This document shows positions 1-12,250 of a DNA stretch of 64,000 nucleotides, in pieces (position 1 is the first letter of the stretch; every line of letters starts with the position of its first letter). The translations under genes were made by a program, and so were the position numbers. The stretch is from Schoenoplectus triqueter (lineage: Eukaryota; Streptophyta; Magnoliopsida; Poales; Cyperaceae), in assembly GCA_964058805.1 (NCBI GenBank), contig CAXKVV010000004.1, positions 496,001 through 560,000 of the forward strand, in the 5' to 3' direction. Under the pieces are notes generated by a model, which worked only from the letters and a program-made list of their open reading frames with translations, ran no database searches and was not told the origin of the DNA.

Positions 1-2124
1 CAATTGATCGAGACTCTTCTTGCGATTGACCCAGCTGACCGTAAAACGGCCACTGATGCACTGAGAAGCGATGTGAGTTCATTGTTGTTTGTTTGTTCTT
101 GTTGTCACAAGCTTTTAATAATTAATTAGGATGACAAACTGTATTTAATAAACTGATGATGGACTCAACTTGTAGAAAAATCTAATGTGACATTCTGTAA
201 ATTCTTCTTTTAGATTGGGTTGTGTTACCTTTAACCGAGCTTACTTTTCACATGATATCTACTGTTGACCAAAGAAAAATGATTAATCAATAAACAGTTT
301 GTACCATGTACTGGCTACTGTGTACATTCACCAGTATTTGTTTATAGAGGGCAAATTTGGTTTTTCATGGCTGGATGTCCATTGATTGATTCAATATTCT
401 AGTTAATATTGCATGCAAAATGTTGGTTTTAATTCCAGATGTAGCTTACATTAGAGTGCAATAATACCTGATACCTCAAAGTGTAGTTTGTTTATTATAT
501 GCTCGAGCTTATTGAACATCCGTTGTGGAATTGACAGTTCTTCATAACTGAACCATTTGCTTGTGATCCATCAAGTCTTCCTCAATATCCTCCAAGCAAG
601 GAGATGGATGCAAAACGAAGGGATGAAGAAGCCAGAAGGTTTTTTTTTTTTTTTATCTACACTTTTTTAGAAAACCTGATTGTCCACTTCTAATGAAGGG
701 ATGTCACTTGCTCATAAATTTTTTGTCTAAGCTATTTACTTTGGCTACTTGGTTATAAACCAAATTGGTTGGAGGTCTGGTAGTGAAGAGTTCATGTATT
801 AACTGATTTTTAATTGGATACCATCATAAGCAATGCTGGTTTGTTTCAGGTTCCACGTATCTTGTACTTCTACCCTATGTCTATTTTTCTATTTTTCCTA
901 GCTTGCCGGTGTTTACTTGGTTCTTTTGTGAGGAACTTTTTAGGCTCAAACATCAAGTATTGGCTAAATGACATGAGACAGAATATTCTGAAGGGAGCGA
1001 ATATAGAGATACCATAAACCGATACCATCTTATTATTCAAGTTAAACAAGTTATTATTCACAATAACAACTTAATTTATTCAACTTATTTTTGTATAGTG
1101 TTTTATTATTCAACTTAAAATGAGTTATTATTCAGAATCATGGTATTATCAAGAACAAATACTATACAAAATAAGTTGAATGAATTAAGTCGTTTAACTT
1201 GAATAATAATATGGCATCTCCCAAACACTTTCCTATTGAACATGCATGATCCTTGTTAGTGTGCAAAAATTGGACAGTTAACCATTATGTATTGCCAGAA
1301 TATGCTTCCTTTGCTAGTAGGATTAGCATTTCTTTGCGTGAATATGCTGACTAAGACATGTATTAATAATGTGGTAATGTGATATATTTGAGCTGTATTC
1401 CCGCATACTCTTCCTGTAAATTTGGTTTTGTAATATCTCCATGGTACATAGATTTTGGTCTGATTTCACTGATTGTATGATATCAATTCAGATTGAGGGC
1501 TGCTGGCAGAAGCAATGCTGAAGGTACGAAAAAGACGCGCACACGTGAGAGACCTAAAGCTGTGCCAGCTCCTGAAGCCAATGCCGAGCTCCAAGTTAAC
1601 ATTGATGTATGTCATATTACTCTTACCTCCTTTTTCTATGTTTGATGGCTTTATGCCCTCCTCTCTGATATCACATCAGAGAAAGGTTACAGGTAGCGGT
1701 TATACCAGATTACTTGTCTATATAAGTGGGCCGAAGCTTGCTTCCCTAGCTGCGACTGTCCCTTTTAACACTTTCTCTTGTCTAAAGTTGAAAAAAAAAA
1801 AACAATCAATAATCAATGAGACCTTAACAGAGACGGCGGTTGATAACACATGCAAATGCTAAAAGTAAGAGCGAGAAGTTCCCCCCACCTCACCAGGATG
1901 GTGCACTCGGCTTCCCTCTTGGTTCTTCGCACCACATGGAACCACCGTTCGAGGGGGACCCTGCCGACACGTCCTTCAGCACTGTCTTCCCCTACCAAAA
2001 AGGCTCGGCACCTATAGCCTCCTGGTCCGGACCTTTGGTGGACCCCGCACAAGCAACCAACGGAAAGAGAAAAAAGAAGTCAGGTAGATCTTCTAAACAA
2101 CCTTCCACAGCCCGTGTTCGGTAG
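1..2124 (+). CDS. CDK-like serine/threonine protein kinase, 3' end (IBS1/At1g54610 type)
   Basis: Partial gene whose kinase core lies left of the window. Four exons join in phase: <1-72, 538-638, 1492-1606, 1831-2124, all with GT-AG borders, giving 193 residues and a TAG stop. The first exon encodes the end of the kinase C-lobe (LLAIDPADR, subdomain XI). The second reads FFITEPFACDPSSLPQYPPS followed by KEMDAKRRDEEAR. This tail is diagnostic of the plant CDK-like kinases related to CDKC and Arabidopsis At1g54610/At1g18670 (IBS1). The last exon is low-complexity and contains ASWSGPLVDPA, a motif conserved near the C-terminus of this subfamily, then a basic KRKKKSGR stretch. The product should be a soluble, probably nuclear Ser/Thr kinase. 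Which paralogue it is cannot be decided without the kinase domain. Confidence 0.88.
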
Positions 2125-2943
2125 ATGTAATAAAATTGTTGTTAATTGTTTAGAAAGTTGAGGTTCTTTGTTGTTTTACTTCTCTATTTTTCTCAAGTGA
2201 TTTTTTCTTTGGCCCGGGTTTCCCTTGTACTATTTTTTTTGACTGCAATGGACAGCTTGTAGTGAGTGTCCTATTAGTTAAATTATGTATATTAGTGAAT
2301 GTCCAATTGTTGTTTCTAGTTCATGTTTCTGTTTCACTTCTCAATTGACGCGCTTTATGGACAGTTATGAAGATATATTATTTGAATGCTTAAGAGTACA
2401 GTTGAACTCCCAGCGCTTTGTGAAAAGCCACATTTCCTATAGACGTTCTGGAAATATCGGTTATTGAAGCTAAAGAGCAAAAGAAATTCGACTTGATAGT
2501 ACAGCAATGATCACTAAGATTACGTTATGGCAAGGATCATTTGTTGCTTTAGTAATATTCCAGTACAATGCGAGCGCTTCCAATCCATTTGTAATGGTGT
2601 TCTGCATGAACAATGTCAAACTGCAATTTCTAAGTCGACTATTGTAGCAAGACGGGAAAGAAAAGTTAAAAAAATATATAGCACTCTTCAAATAATTTGT
2701 TCGCCGAGAATTACTGCAAGTAGAGAATGATTTGTTCAAAATTCCTCATCGTAACTCACAGCGAATCATAAGATATTTTCCTCAATGAGAAAAAAAATAT
2801 TACAAAATTATTAGATCGTCTCCCAAGAGAAGAAATTCGGCAAATGCACAAAAACAAATCAATTTTCCAACGTTCTTCCAGAAGAGTAATATCCAATAGA
2901 GAGTTTTCTGCAAAATCTACATAGGCCTAAATAGTTGAGCTAT
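2125..2943. other. Tail-to-tail intergenic region
   Basis: This stretch lies between two convergent genes and must hold both 3' UTRs. I see no further coding signal; the short open frames here have no family resemblance and are probably chance. Confidence 0.5.
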
Positions 2944-5900
2944 TCAGAATTTTAGTGGAAGTTTCCCTAAATCCACCGAAAGATCGAGTCCTTTGTTTAG
3001 AATCCAGGTTACCATCAAGGTGATATCATTTTGCAAGGATTCAACAACTGCCTGATAGAACAGAACAATCATATGGGTTAGGAGCAGACCCTCAAATTAC
3101 TGAGATACAACACTGAGATGCAAATATGTAGTATAAGTTATCAGGAAATATCATATCTCATGGGTTCAGTACATGAAATCACAACTTATTTATTCTTATT
3201 GGTAAGCAATTAAGGTTCCAAAGCCAGAAAATCATAATTTTAAGTTTCGTTACAAATTTGCCATTATAACTTTCCCGGTATAGCAGCTTTTAGGTCTCAA
3301 CAAATACCATTTCAAATACAGTATAATACTTAGGAAATATTTATTTCTGCAATTGTGGTATTTCTTTTGACAAATGGAGATTCCTTTTAAAATTACCTTT
3401 CTTTCCTCTTTGTTTTTTCTCTCAGCTACCTCCAATGGCCACTCATTGACCAGCTTTTGAAGTTCATCTCGCACTTGATGTTTGCTCTTTTCAGGTAGAT
3501 GCTGCAACATGCATGTCATTACAGGAAAGCTTATTACTTATAACAAGTCAATAAGCAAACAATGCAGAAGGGTGTACTACAATTTTGGGAGGTTAAAATG
3601 CGCAATTCATACAGGTTCCTGGTATTTCTTGTATTAAAAGTGAGGTTTGTGTAATAATCTATATCAATCTCCTTTTTGTTCTTAAGAAGGCAAAGAGATA
3701 AGTAGTCTTTTAACCTGGGACATGTGTTGTATTGCAGCTGCAGCCCGCTCTGGTTTATGCTCAAGTAGAAATGCCTGCAAGGGAAAATATTAGAAAGAAG
3801 CTATTAGCAGCACATAGCATCAACGAGTTAAGTGTTCTCTTTTTAATCATAATGATTAGGACTAGTGGTGGACTCTTATATTATGGTACCTAACAAAATT
3901 AAGAACTTCAACATTCATTAGTCTTATGGTTGAGAACGTGTTTTGAAGTAGCTGGTAAAATTGTCATGGCCGAAAACATCTTATGCTTGACATTTTATGA
4001 AGTATGATACTTACAGAGCTAAAAGAAATTACCTTCAAGCATGCAAAACTACTAACAGCTGTGTATTGTTTTGATTGATTCCCTCTCAGGGAGTTAATCT
4101 TCCATATAGCATCAGAATCACCTAATATCAAAGTACACTAAGGCATGATTTATGTTTGAAGAGTATTGAGATAAAACATATATGCAGACAATTATATCTG
4201 GTTAACATGCTACCAGAGAATACAATAAAGAGAGTTGGAAATGAATACTGATATAACGTCAAGTCCATATCAATTTTGTTACATATAATGTATTTTTCAA
4301 ATTGCACAATTAAGGCTTAATTTAATCCTATGCATTTCACCTACATACAACCATAATGGTCTTAATAAAGCAGGATTAGGCCAAGGGGGTCCTGATCAAG
4401 TTAACTAGAAAAATATACGGTAACCAGATTATGATAAGTGAGAATTGTGATGTTTTTATTCCTGTTTAGCTTACCAACTCGGGCAGCAAATTCCATCCAA
4501 ACGTCATATGAGCTTCTATGCAATTTCACTCCAGCTTTGACAAATTTTCGGGCATACTTGGAGAGTGTTTCCCATTCATTTGTGTTGTAGCAGATGCTAT
4601 CATTCATCATTAATTACAGTGTTTAGCAAGTAATATTCATCAGAAAGAAAGATGATGCTCATCCGTGACAAATCACACTGTCACCACCCTATTTTTATTA
4701 TTCATTGATTAATTATACTAGCTTTTGTGGGCAATGTACTTTTTAGTCACTGCCATAAGCTTTAAATGGTCACTATCTATACTGATCCCATGATCAGAAT
4801 GGAGTGGAAAAAGAGAAAAACGATCTATAAAATTCTGGATTTTGAGGGAGAGGATTTCAATGACCCCCTCCTATCTCTGACCAAGTGGCTATTTTCTTTT
4901 CCTCCCCATTCCAATCAAATTTCCGTTTTCTTCTTTTTTCCTTATGATTTTTTATTTCACTTACATCTTTCCATGCCAAATTGATTCATTCCATCCAATT
5001 GTTTTTGGATTTTCTTCTAAATCAATCCATGCCATCCAAATGATTGAATTTTCAATTGATATTCAGTTTGATCAGAGGTTAATATGCACTTTATACCACA
5101 GCATTGCATCTGTCATCTAAAAAAAATGGTATTACCAGCTCACCTGAAGACTATGTCAGCAGTCCCTGGTTGAAGTGGCAAGGAATTCCTTTCCATGGAA
5201 TTAATAATTTTCTCCATAAGCTTAACATCATTATGTTCTTTAGCATACATCTGTATACAATATTCACAAATTTAATAGCTGAACAAGTCTGTGTTTAAGG
5301 CCAGATTTTGCATTTAATATGTTTCCCCATTTTTCAGCCATCATATTTTGTTGGTTCGATTGGGCTCTAAGATGCCGATACTATGATCTTTTGGAAGCAT
5401 ATGTATATATCATGGAATATGGCGCTACTTGGATGAAATTTGCAAATCAAGCATTAAAAAGGGCCGAAATTTATTTTATAATTTACCAGAAGATAGTGAG
5501 CAGAACCAATAGTAGGAGATAATCCATAAACATTGTGCTTCCTTAGGGCTACTAATCCTGTAAAAACAAAGCAAAACTGATAGAGCGAGAAATTTGCTAG
5601 AAGATTGAAGATCAAGTATTGAATGTAACCATACCGACAGTCCTAATGAAATGACCAGAAAAAGAAGGCATTTTGAGAGCGATATGGTGCATTACATAGC
5701 GAAATACCTGAAGGAGCCTTCAACATACTAAAATAAGGACTCATGATTAAAAAGCATATCTAAACCAAATAACAACAGTATCTAATGAGTTGGATACTTG
5801 GATCCATATAAACCCACAACATGTCAACTGCAAAACTCCTAATAAAATTCAAATCATCATGAGAAGAAATGTAGAGGCAGAATTAAGTAAACATACCATA

Positions 5901-6935
5901 GTCAATTGCACCAGCACGGACACAAGCTTCGACAACTCGCATGCAAAGATGGCAATTGAAGTTTTCATGGATGCGAAGGTTAGATAGTCTCTGCATTAAA
6001 CAAAACGAAGAACTCAGATTCTTCTCTTTACAAATACAACAGGGATCGACATAGACAAAGTATGACCAGACAAGGTTTAGCTAAAGATATATGCTTGTCA
6101 CATACTTGATGTCAATCTTGGATCTTGTAATTACATAGTGGTACACACTTTAAACATTTTAATGTCAAGACAACCACTGGAAATAAATGGAATGTAAATA
6201 TTTGGCACTAAAAATTTATTCCCAAGAGAGGGATTGTGAGAGGGAGCACCCACAAAGATCCGTAATTTCTGAAGAATTTGGAAGAGAAATTTTATGTCCT
6301 CTTGAGTAGAGCAGATTTTTATCATCGACCACAACAATGCATTCGGTGGCATTGTTCGAGCTTCAAGAGAATTTAGCATCTTTTCATACAGCTCCTGCAC
6401 GGATTCTGCATCAACATTTGCCAAAGTAAAATTTTAACCCAATGATAGAGACATGATTTTTACAAAACACAGAATTCAAGATGAACAAACCAGAGGAAGT
6501 CGTGCTCTCAATATTTGCCTCAGATGAGTAGTTAGCCGCTGAGACTGGAGAGTAAAATGGATTATATTCAAATTTCTGGAAATTAATTGTACAAATCTGA
6601 GACCTCGCGGGCATATTTCCTGAAATACAAAACAAACAATTAGAAAACTACTAGCAGAAGTATTTCTGTATGGATTTAAGTTAGTAGGGAAGTGGGTTGG
6701 TTGGCATGATATGAGCTGAACCCAACACTTCAATTTTTTCGGATATGAAACAAGGAACACCTGTAACATGAAATGTCTGGGAGGAGAAGCCCCTAGAGCC
6801 GGCACCCTTCGCCGAGGATGTAAGGCTGCTCTCGATGCCATCTGATGCCGAACAAAGAGGAGAAAGATTTAACAGATCCTTGGAGATTCGAGAGAGAGCG
6901 CGTGGAAAGCGCCGTGATATCGAGGCGGCGTACAT
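2944..6935 (-). CDS. Mitochondrial PPR-like protein (At4g35850 type)
   Basis: Eleven exons join in phase: 6935-6761, 6619-6491, 6405-6254, 5990-5897, 5557-5487, 5250-5144, 4596-4475, 4121-4033, 3774-3715, 3501-3397, 3051-2944. They give 403 residues. The ATG at 6935 was chosen because it starts an Arg/Ser-rich, acid-poor leader (MYAASISRRFPRALSRISKD), typical of mitochondrial import signals; a later ATG at 6841 is in another frame. The body is helical and repeat-like (ELYEKMLNSLEARTMPPNAL, LRIHENFNCHLC, LQPGTADIVF, SSYDVWMEFAARVG). It resembles the Arabidopsis PPR-related protein At4g35850, with the family's EWPLEV...KKAV-type C-terminal region (here NEWPLEVAERKNKEERK). The role is probably RNA binding or mitoribosome association, an inference from the family. 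The donor after exon 3 (GTGGGT) is the least usual splice site but is required by phase. Confidence 0.83.
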
Positions 6936-7819
6936 CGTCGACGGCTATCGCCGGAGAAAAATCAGGTGAGAGTTTTTAGAGGTTTTACTTGTAGGGCGGA
7001 GGCTGAAGAGACTTGAGGGAAGAGACAACTCCACGCGAGGCTTTGCGCCAACGGGCCGTATAAAGTAACTCCTCCAACCCAAATTTGATGGGCCGTGCCA
7101 TGCATCTCATTTTTTTTTTCTATGGTATGGCGTATGGGCAAGTTGTTGGGTGGGGCCGTCCATGTCAACCAGTCATTTTAGAAAGCTTGCTTTCAAAAGG
7201 AAAGTAGTTTACCCAATCTATGCTTGAAGACTTTGTAGTTATATGAATCCTAGTCTAGAGGTTGATATTTGATAAGTTAAAATTGTTTTCTCAATCATTT
7301 CGGAAAGTAAGCTTGCTTACTGTTGACTGTGACAACAGAGACTTTCAGTTTGAACATTCATTCTGCACGCAACACCATTGATTTTTCTATTTCTCCCCTC
7401 CTAAGTTATCCATGCTCTAATGGTCATTCATTTCTTTTTTGTTAAACTCATATTAATCTAATTAACTTCCCTGGTTAATTTGATATATTAAATTGGTAGG
7501 AACATGAATCATAGGCCTAGTACAGATGACATTGAGCCTCGCCTTTCTACGGAGTAGTGTAGGTTTAAATTCTGATATGCCGGAGTTATTGAGAGTTTTA
7601 TTTATCAAAAAAAGTTGTAGGAAATCACTCTTTAAGCACTCCAATTAATTTACTATCTATATGTCCAACAACTGTTCCTTTACAATCTATTAAATCTTGA
7701 GAAAATTTTGACACACAGCTTTAATTCCGGAACATCAAAAACAGAAAAAAAAAAAATGAAGATTAACAATAAAACTCCACAAAAAAAAACAGAGGAAAAA
7801 AGAAGCAAAGAATCATTGA
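6936..7819. other. Intergenic region, PPR-like gene promoter side
   Basis: Positions 6936-7200 are GC-richer than the surroundings and hold the presumed promoter and 5' UTR of the PPR-like gene. The rest is AT-rich with an A-rich tract near 7740-7800 next to the GDSL gene's 3' end. I see no coding or repeat structure. Confidence 0.4.
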
Positions 7820-10665
7820 TCAATTATCTAGAGCAAGAAGCTTCCGAAGATTGATCGGAGAGATGTAGTTTATGTCTCCATCGACTATATACTTTGCCAA
7901 TATGAGATTTGCAGCTTCGCTCGGGTGATATGGGTCCCAGAAAACATAATTCGATCGATCCTCGCACATGGTTGATGTTGGTCCACATGGAATGATCCCG
8001 GCATAGGTACCACCATTTCCGCAGCATGCCTTACTCGCTGTTTTAAAACCTACAGTTTTTTTTTTGTTTCACAAACACTGAATCAATAAAAGAAGCACAA
8101 ATTTCTTAAAGTTTTCAATTGTACTAGCAAATTCATGGATGTTAAACATCATGTAAGTTGCAGTACAGAGAGAGAGAGAGAGAGAGAGAGATGAGTACCG
8201 TAGTGTTTGTAATTGTTTATCAGCTCATAGACCAGATCGTAGACATTTGCAAGGCAAAACTTGGCACCTGGTAAGTTGTCATTTAGCTCAGCGAGCAGCT
8301 CTCTTAATTGACCGTTGTATTGTTTTGCGAGCTGGTTCGGCAAGCTAACGCACTCATTCTCAGCGACATTGTTAATTGTTTTTTGGTAGGGAATGCATCC
8401 AATTGGGCCCACATTTGCTACCACAAATTTTCTTGCATCCAAGGAGTAAAGTCTCTATGAGCGAAAACAAAAGGAAAATAAAATGAGAAAAATATGAGAT
8501 ATGATTCAGTGGGTTCTACTTTGTTTATAGATAATAAAGTACACCCAGGATATTTATACTGGACATTCTTCTGGTTTGTCTTTTAAGTATACTACAACTA
8601 CAGATCTTTAGAATTCTTTAATTCTCCTTTGTAAGTTCACCTACTTAACATCGCCTAGGACTTTTAGGACATTCTCAATTCTGATATCTTTATTATTATT
8701 TTTTTTATAATCTTACATCTTAATTATAAGACACTTTAACCACATTTTTCACAAAAGAAAAATGATTTTTTTTTACAAAGGCGAAACAAACTAACACATT
8801 CCCTCAAACAAGAAAAAACAAAACAAAAACAAGAGGCAACGTGCTTTTACATATCTTTGCCTGATGTGAGTTGGCCGAGTTTGCACAAGTCAAATTTATT
8901 AGGATTTCTATTTTTTTTATCGGTGGTTCACCTGCAACATATCTATCTGGAAAGGAACGTTCTAAATGCTTGATATTGTTATGTACACTTAAGCCATGGA
9001 TCTAAAACATCTTAAATTTCCATCATAATACTTAAAATTTAAACCAAATTACGCTTTCAGATTGGATTTCATTTCTAGCCTATCCGAATTTATTTGAGAT
9101 TAAAGGTTTTGTTGTTGTTGTTGTAATTAGCTTACACTCTGATCTTAATAGTGTGCTCATTACCGTTAATTGGTTTTTTAGATTGGCAATGAGATCATTG
9201 ATGAAATTGTCAGGTGATTCTGCAACGCGAGTCCCAGCTGAGACGACTGGAAGGAGATAATTGTTGAGGAAATCATTTGATCCAATAGTGATTGAAAATA
9301 TAGATTTCTTAGCCAAGAATTCCTTTGCTTTCACCTTGCCTAATAAATCATCAAGTTGTTTCCTGGTTTTGTTGAAGAAATCTATCTGGATATCCATCCC
9401 CAGCCTATTGACCTACATATTTGAAATGATTGTCTTTACTCTTATGGTATGCAACAAAATAAAACAAATAACAAAAAAAATAAAAGAGAAGGAATATGGT
9501 ATGAAGAAAGAGAAAGGAGTTTAACATACAAAGAGTCTTCCTGTGCCATTCAAAATACCACCTCCCCCAGAGGCATAATTTACTCCATCTACTAATACAG
9601 AGCCTGTGGTATTTGGTGCTAGAAATGGGGGTGCATAGCTTCTCTGGCCTAACATTTCCCCTGCAGCAAGCAAAAACAAATTATAATTTAGCACTTGTGT
9701 CTTTCTCAAAAAAAAAAAAGAAGAAAAAAAATGGCACTTGCTTATATACTTGGGTATTTTCTAATTTCAAAGTGTGATGTCATTGGCAATTTGGTGTACC
9801 AAAAGATAATAATCCAATTCATTTTACTTAGATTCTGTTGCTTTCAACAAAGATTCACTTTAATTTGACTATGTTGCCTGCCTTATGTATTTAATATCTA
9901 TAAATCTAGACAGAAACAAGAACATCAGGGAAAGAACAACAGAGGAGATGATGGAAGCCTTAAGAAATAGGCAAACTGCAGCCTCCAATCAGAAATTTTG
10001 CTTCATTCCATTTAGTTGTCAAGCATGATTGTATCAATATTTCATTTTGGAACAAGTTCCGGTGAATTCTGCTAACAACAAACAAGCTAAACCATGTTCT
10101 TAGTGCATTTTCGCCTGTGACCATTCCACTTCAAATCAAACTAAGGAAACAATGTAATATAACCACGCTTTAATTCGGTGGATGCACAACACAAGCTATC
10201 TATATAGTTAAATGTGCTATTGCCTTGTGTGCCAGTGGTATGTATGGAGAAGAAATAGTGAGAGGACAGAAGGAGAGAGGCCTTGGCGGTCACTGCCAAG
10301 CTTATCAAAAAGAGAGGACAGAATGAGAGATGAAGAAAAAGGCAGAGGTAGACATGCTGATTATTGAGCCTTCAAAAAAAAAAGACAAAGAAGTCAGAGT
10401 ATTTTGTACCACTAATGTCTGCAATGGTTCTACCATTAGTGAACCGGCCTGTTGGTTTACCCCCAAATGCCTTGAAATCAATACCATTTGGTCGAATATC
10501 AGCCTTCGACAATGTCGGGAGGTAATTATTGTTCCCTGAATCAACAAGCGAATCACCGAAAACAAATGAGGCTCCATTCTTCATATCTCCTCTACAAACT
10601 GCAAATACCGACAATAACACAGTTGCTGCTGCCAACACCGAAAAATCTGATCTTCCCAGAGCCAT
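7820..10665 (-). CDS. GDSL esterase/lipase, secreted
   Basis: Five exons join in phase: 10665-10410, 9660-9530, 9412-9164, 8454-8199, 8049-7820, giving 373 residues, the usual size and exon number for plant GDSL lipases. The ATG at 10665 (MALGRSDF) is preferred to an in-frame ATG 21 bases upstream because it gives a clean signal peptide (residues 1 to about 26, hydrophobic core [14 protein letters not shown]). All SGNH blocks are present: [13 protein letters not shown] with the nucleophilic Ser, NYASGGGGI with the oxyanion Gly, SITIGSNDF with the Asn, and [10 protein letters not shown] with the Asp-His pair. [13 protein letters not shown] and KACCGNGG are further family signatures. The enzyme should hydrolyse ester substrates in the apoplast or endomembranes; the substrate is unknown. 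Nothing looks inactivating. Confidence 0.95.
8167..8190. repeat. (AG)12 microsatellite in GDSL intron 4
   Basis: Twelve uninterrupted AG units lie just inside intron 4 (8050-8198). On the transcribed strand this reads as CT repeats close to the donor site. Confidence 0.95.
9061..9124 (+). repeat. SINE-like 3' end (Au-like) in GDSL intron 3
   Basis: The segment has a 'CCGAATTTATTTGAGATTAA' core followed by TTG repeats. This resembles the 3' end of plant Au-type SINEs, which finish with CCCAACTTGTTTGGGA-like sequence and a TTG tail. A second copy is at 18607-18650. No complete tRNA-like head was found, so it is a fragment. Confidence 0.5.
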
Positions 10666-12250
10666 TATAGCCTCTCTTTTTCTCACTTCAAAAGGTGGCA
10701 GAGTAAATTTTCTAGTAATGAGGTCAGAGGAGTGTTATAGATAGAAGGAAGGAAGGGGGGGGGGGGGGGGGGGAGGTGGGTTTGAATGAAAAAAGTTTGG
10801 GTATGAAGAAAAGGTACTTTCCAGTCGCTGTAGGTATGGTAGTTCAGCAAACATAGTTAGCAATGTTTCCTTCTGCATGGCAATTTTGATGACTTTGTTG
10901 GTATGGTTAGGTGAATTGATCCGATTTTACCACAGGTGCATTTTGATGAGAGTTATTTATAAAATGTATAATATTTTGATCGAAATATGCAGATAATAAA
11001 TGAAAAATTATTTACCAGATGTCATCAATTACATCTAATTTTTGCACTTGATAATAGCTATAAATAAGAAAATTAGCTATAAATAAGAACATTCAACATC
11101 CGAAACAAAATAATAGGACAGATTTATAAGAAATGAATTAGCTAATTATCGTTTTCTAGTAGAATTATCTATATAATGAAATTTAGAAAAACAAAATTTT
11201 TGATTCGGAGCAAAAAATACAAAAGCATTTCTATGAAGGTTCATTGTCAACGAGGATAATTTATGTACAGTTCATATCCTGGTTGGTGAATTTGGCATCC
11301 AAATGGTACGGATTTTACATGCAAACTTAGATTGCATAAGGAGGTGAAAATGTTAGAAAGTTGCTCACTCGCTTGGTTGACATATCTTCTGGGAAAGCAT
11401 CAAGGGCTCCACACATATACATTTGCTATGTTAACCATACACTGCGTAATCAAGTTTTGCTCATGATAACCATCTCCTTATTATTATTTGTTTTTTTTTT
11501 TTTGAAAAATGAAAAAGAAAGAAAGAAAGAGATAGAACTAGGCTTGCAAAACACTGGTTACACTGCATTTGCTCCTTCAGTCCGGGAGAACGGATTCTTT
11601 TCTTTTTTATTTGACATGTACAGACGTACGGTTAAAAAAATTGTGAAAAGATCCTTCTAATGATGAGATATTATTTAAGAGTGAGGATCCTTTCATAATG
11701 GTTAACTTGACAATTTTAAATTTAAGAATAAGTTTTTAAAATAAATTTGAAAAAATAAAAAAATATATTTATAAGCATGTTCTTAAACATATAAGTTAGC
11801 TGTATTTCAAATTTCATACAATTTAAGTGTCATGTAAAAATTCATCAAAGGCTATAAAAAATGCATAAATTTTATAACATCTTGAATTTAATGATATTTG
11901 ATTCAATATCAAATACACTTATCTCAGTTATCTGCATGAAATTTGAAAGTTGAAACATGCATAATGTAGCTGTACTTTTTAAGATTATGTCTAAACTTAT
12001 TTCCCCTATTGTTTAAGATTTTTTTTCCAACTTAAAAATCTAAAATCGTAAGTTAACCATAATGGATCCAGGGTCCGCCCACCTTTTTTCCATGAAGTTT
12101 TCATATTTGCCCCAAAAATCATATATAATAAGAGGATCTACAGTCTACACTAAGGTGAACACTCCGAACAATTTTGCATCACCTTAATTATAAAGTGCAT
12201 TACAATGGAAGTTTTTATAGGATCTTGTATGATATGCCTGAAAATATTTT
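10666..12250. other. Intergenic region between GDSL and PPR genes
   Basis: It contains the GDSL promoter side, a 19-base poly(G) run and otherwise AT-rich DNA. There is no supportable gene. Confidence 0.5.
10755..10773 (+). repeat. Poly(G) run, 19 G
   Basis: An uninterrupted G tract about 90 bases upstream of the GDSL start codon, one of several such tracts in this window. Confidence 0.95.

Noticed and set aside
814..1017. 67-codon frame within the kinase gene
   Set aside because: It lies wholly in the intron between exons 538-638 and 1492-1606 and has no homology.
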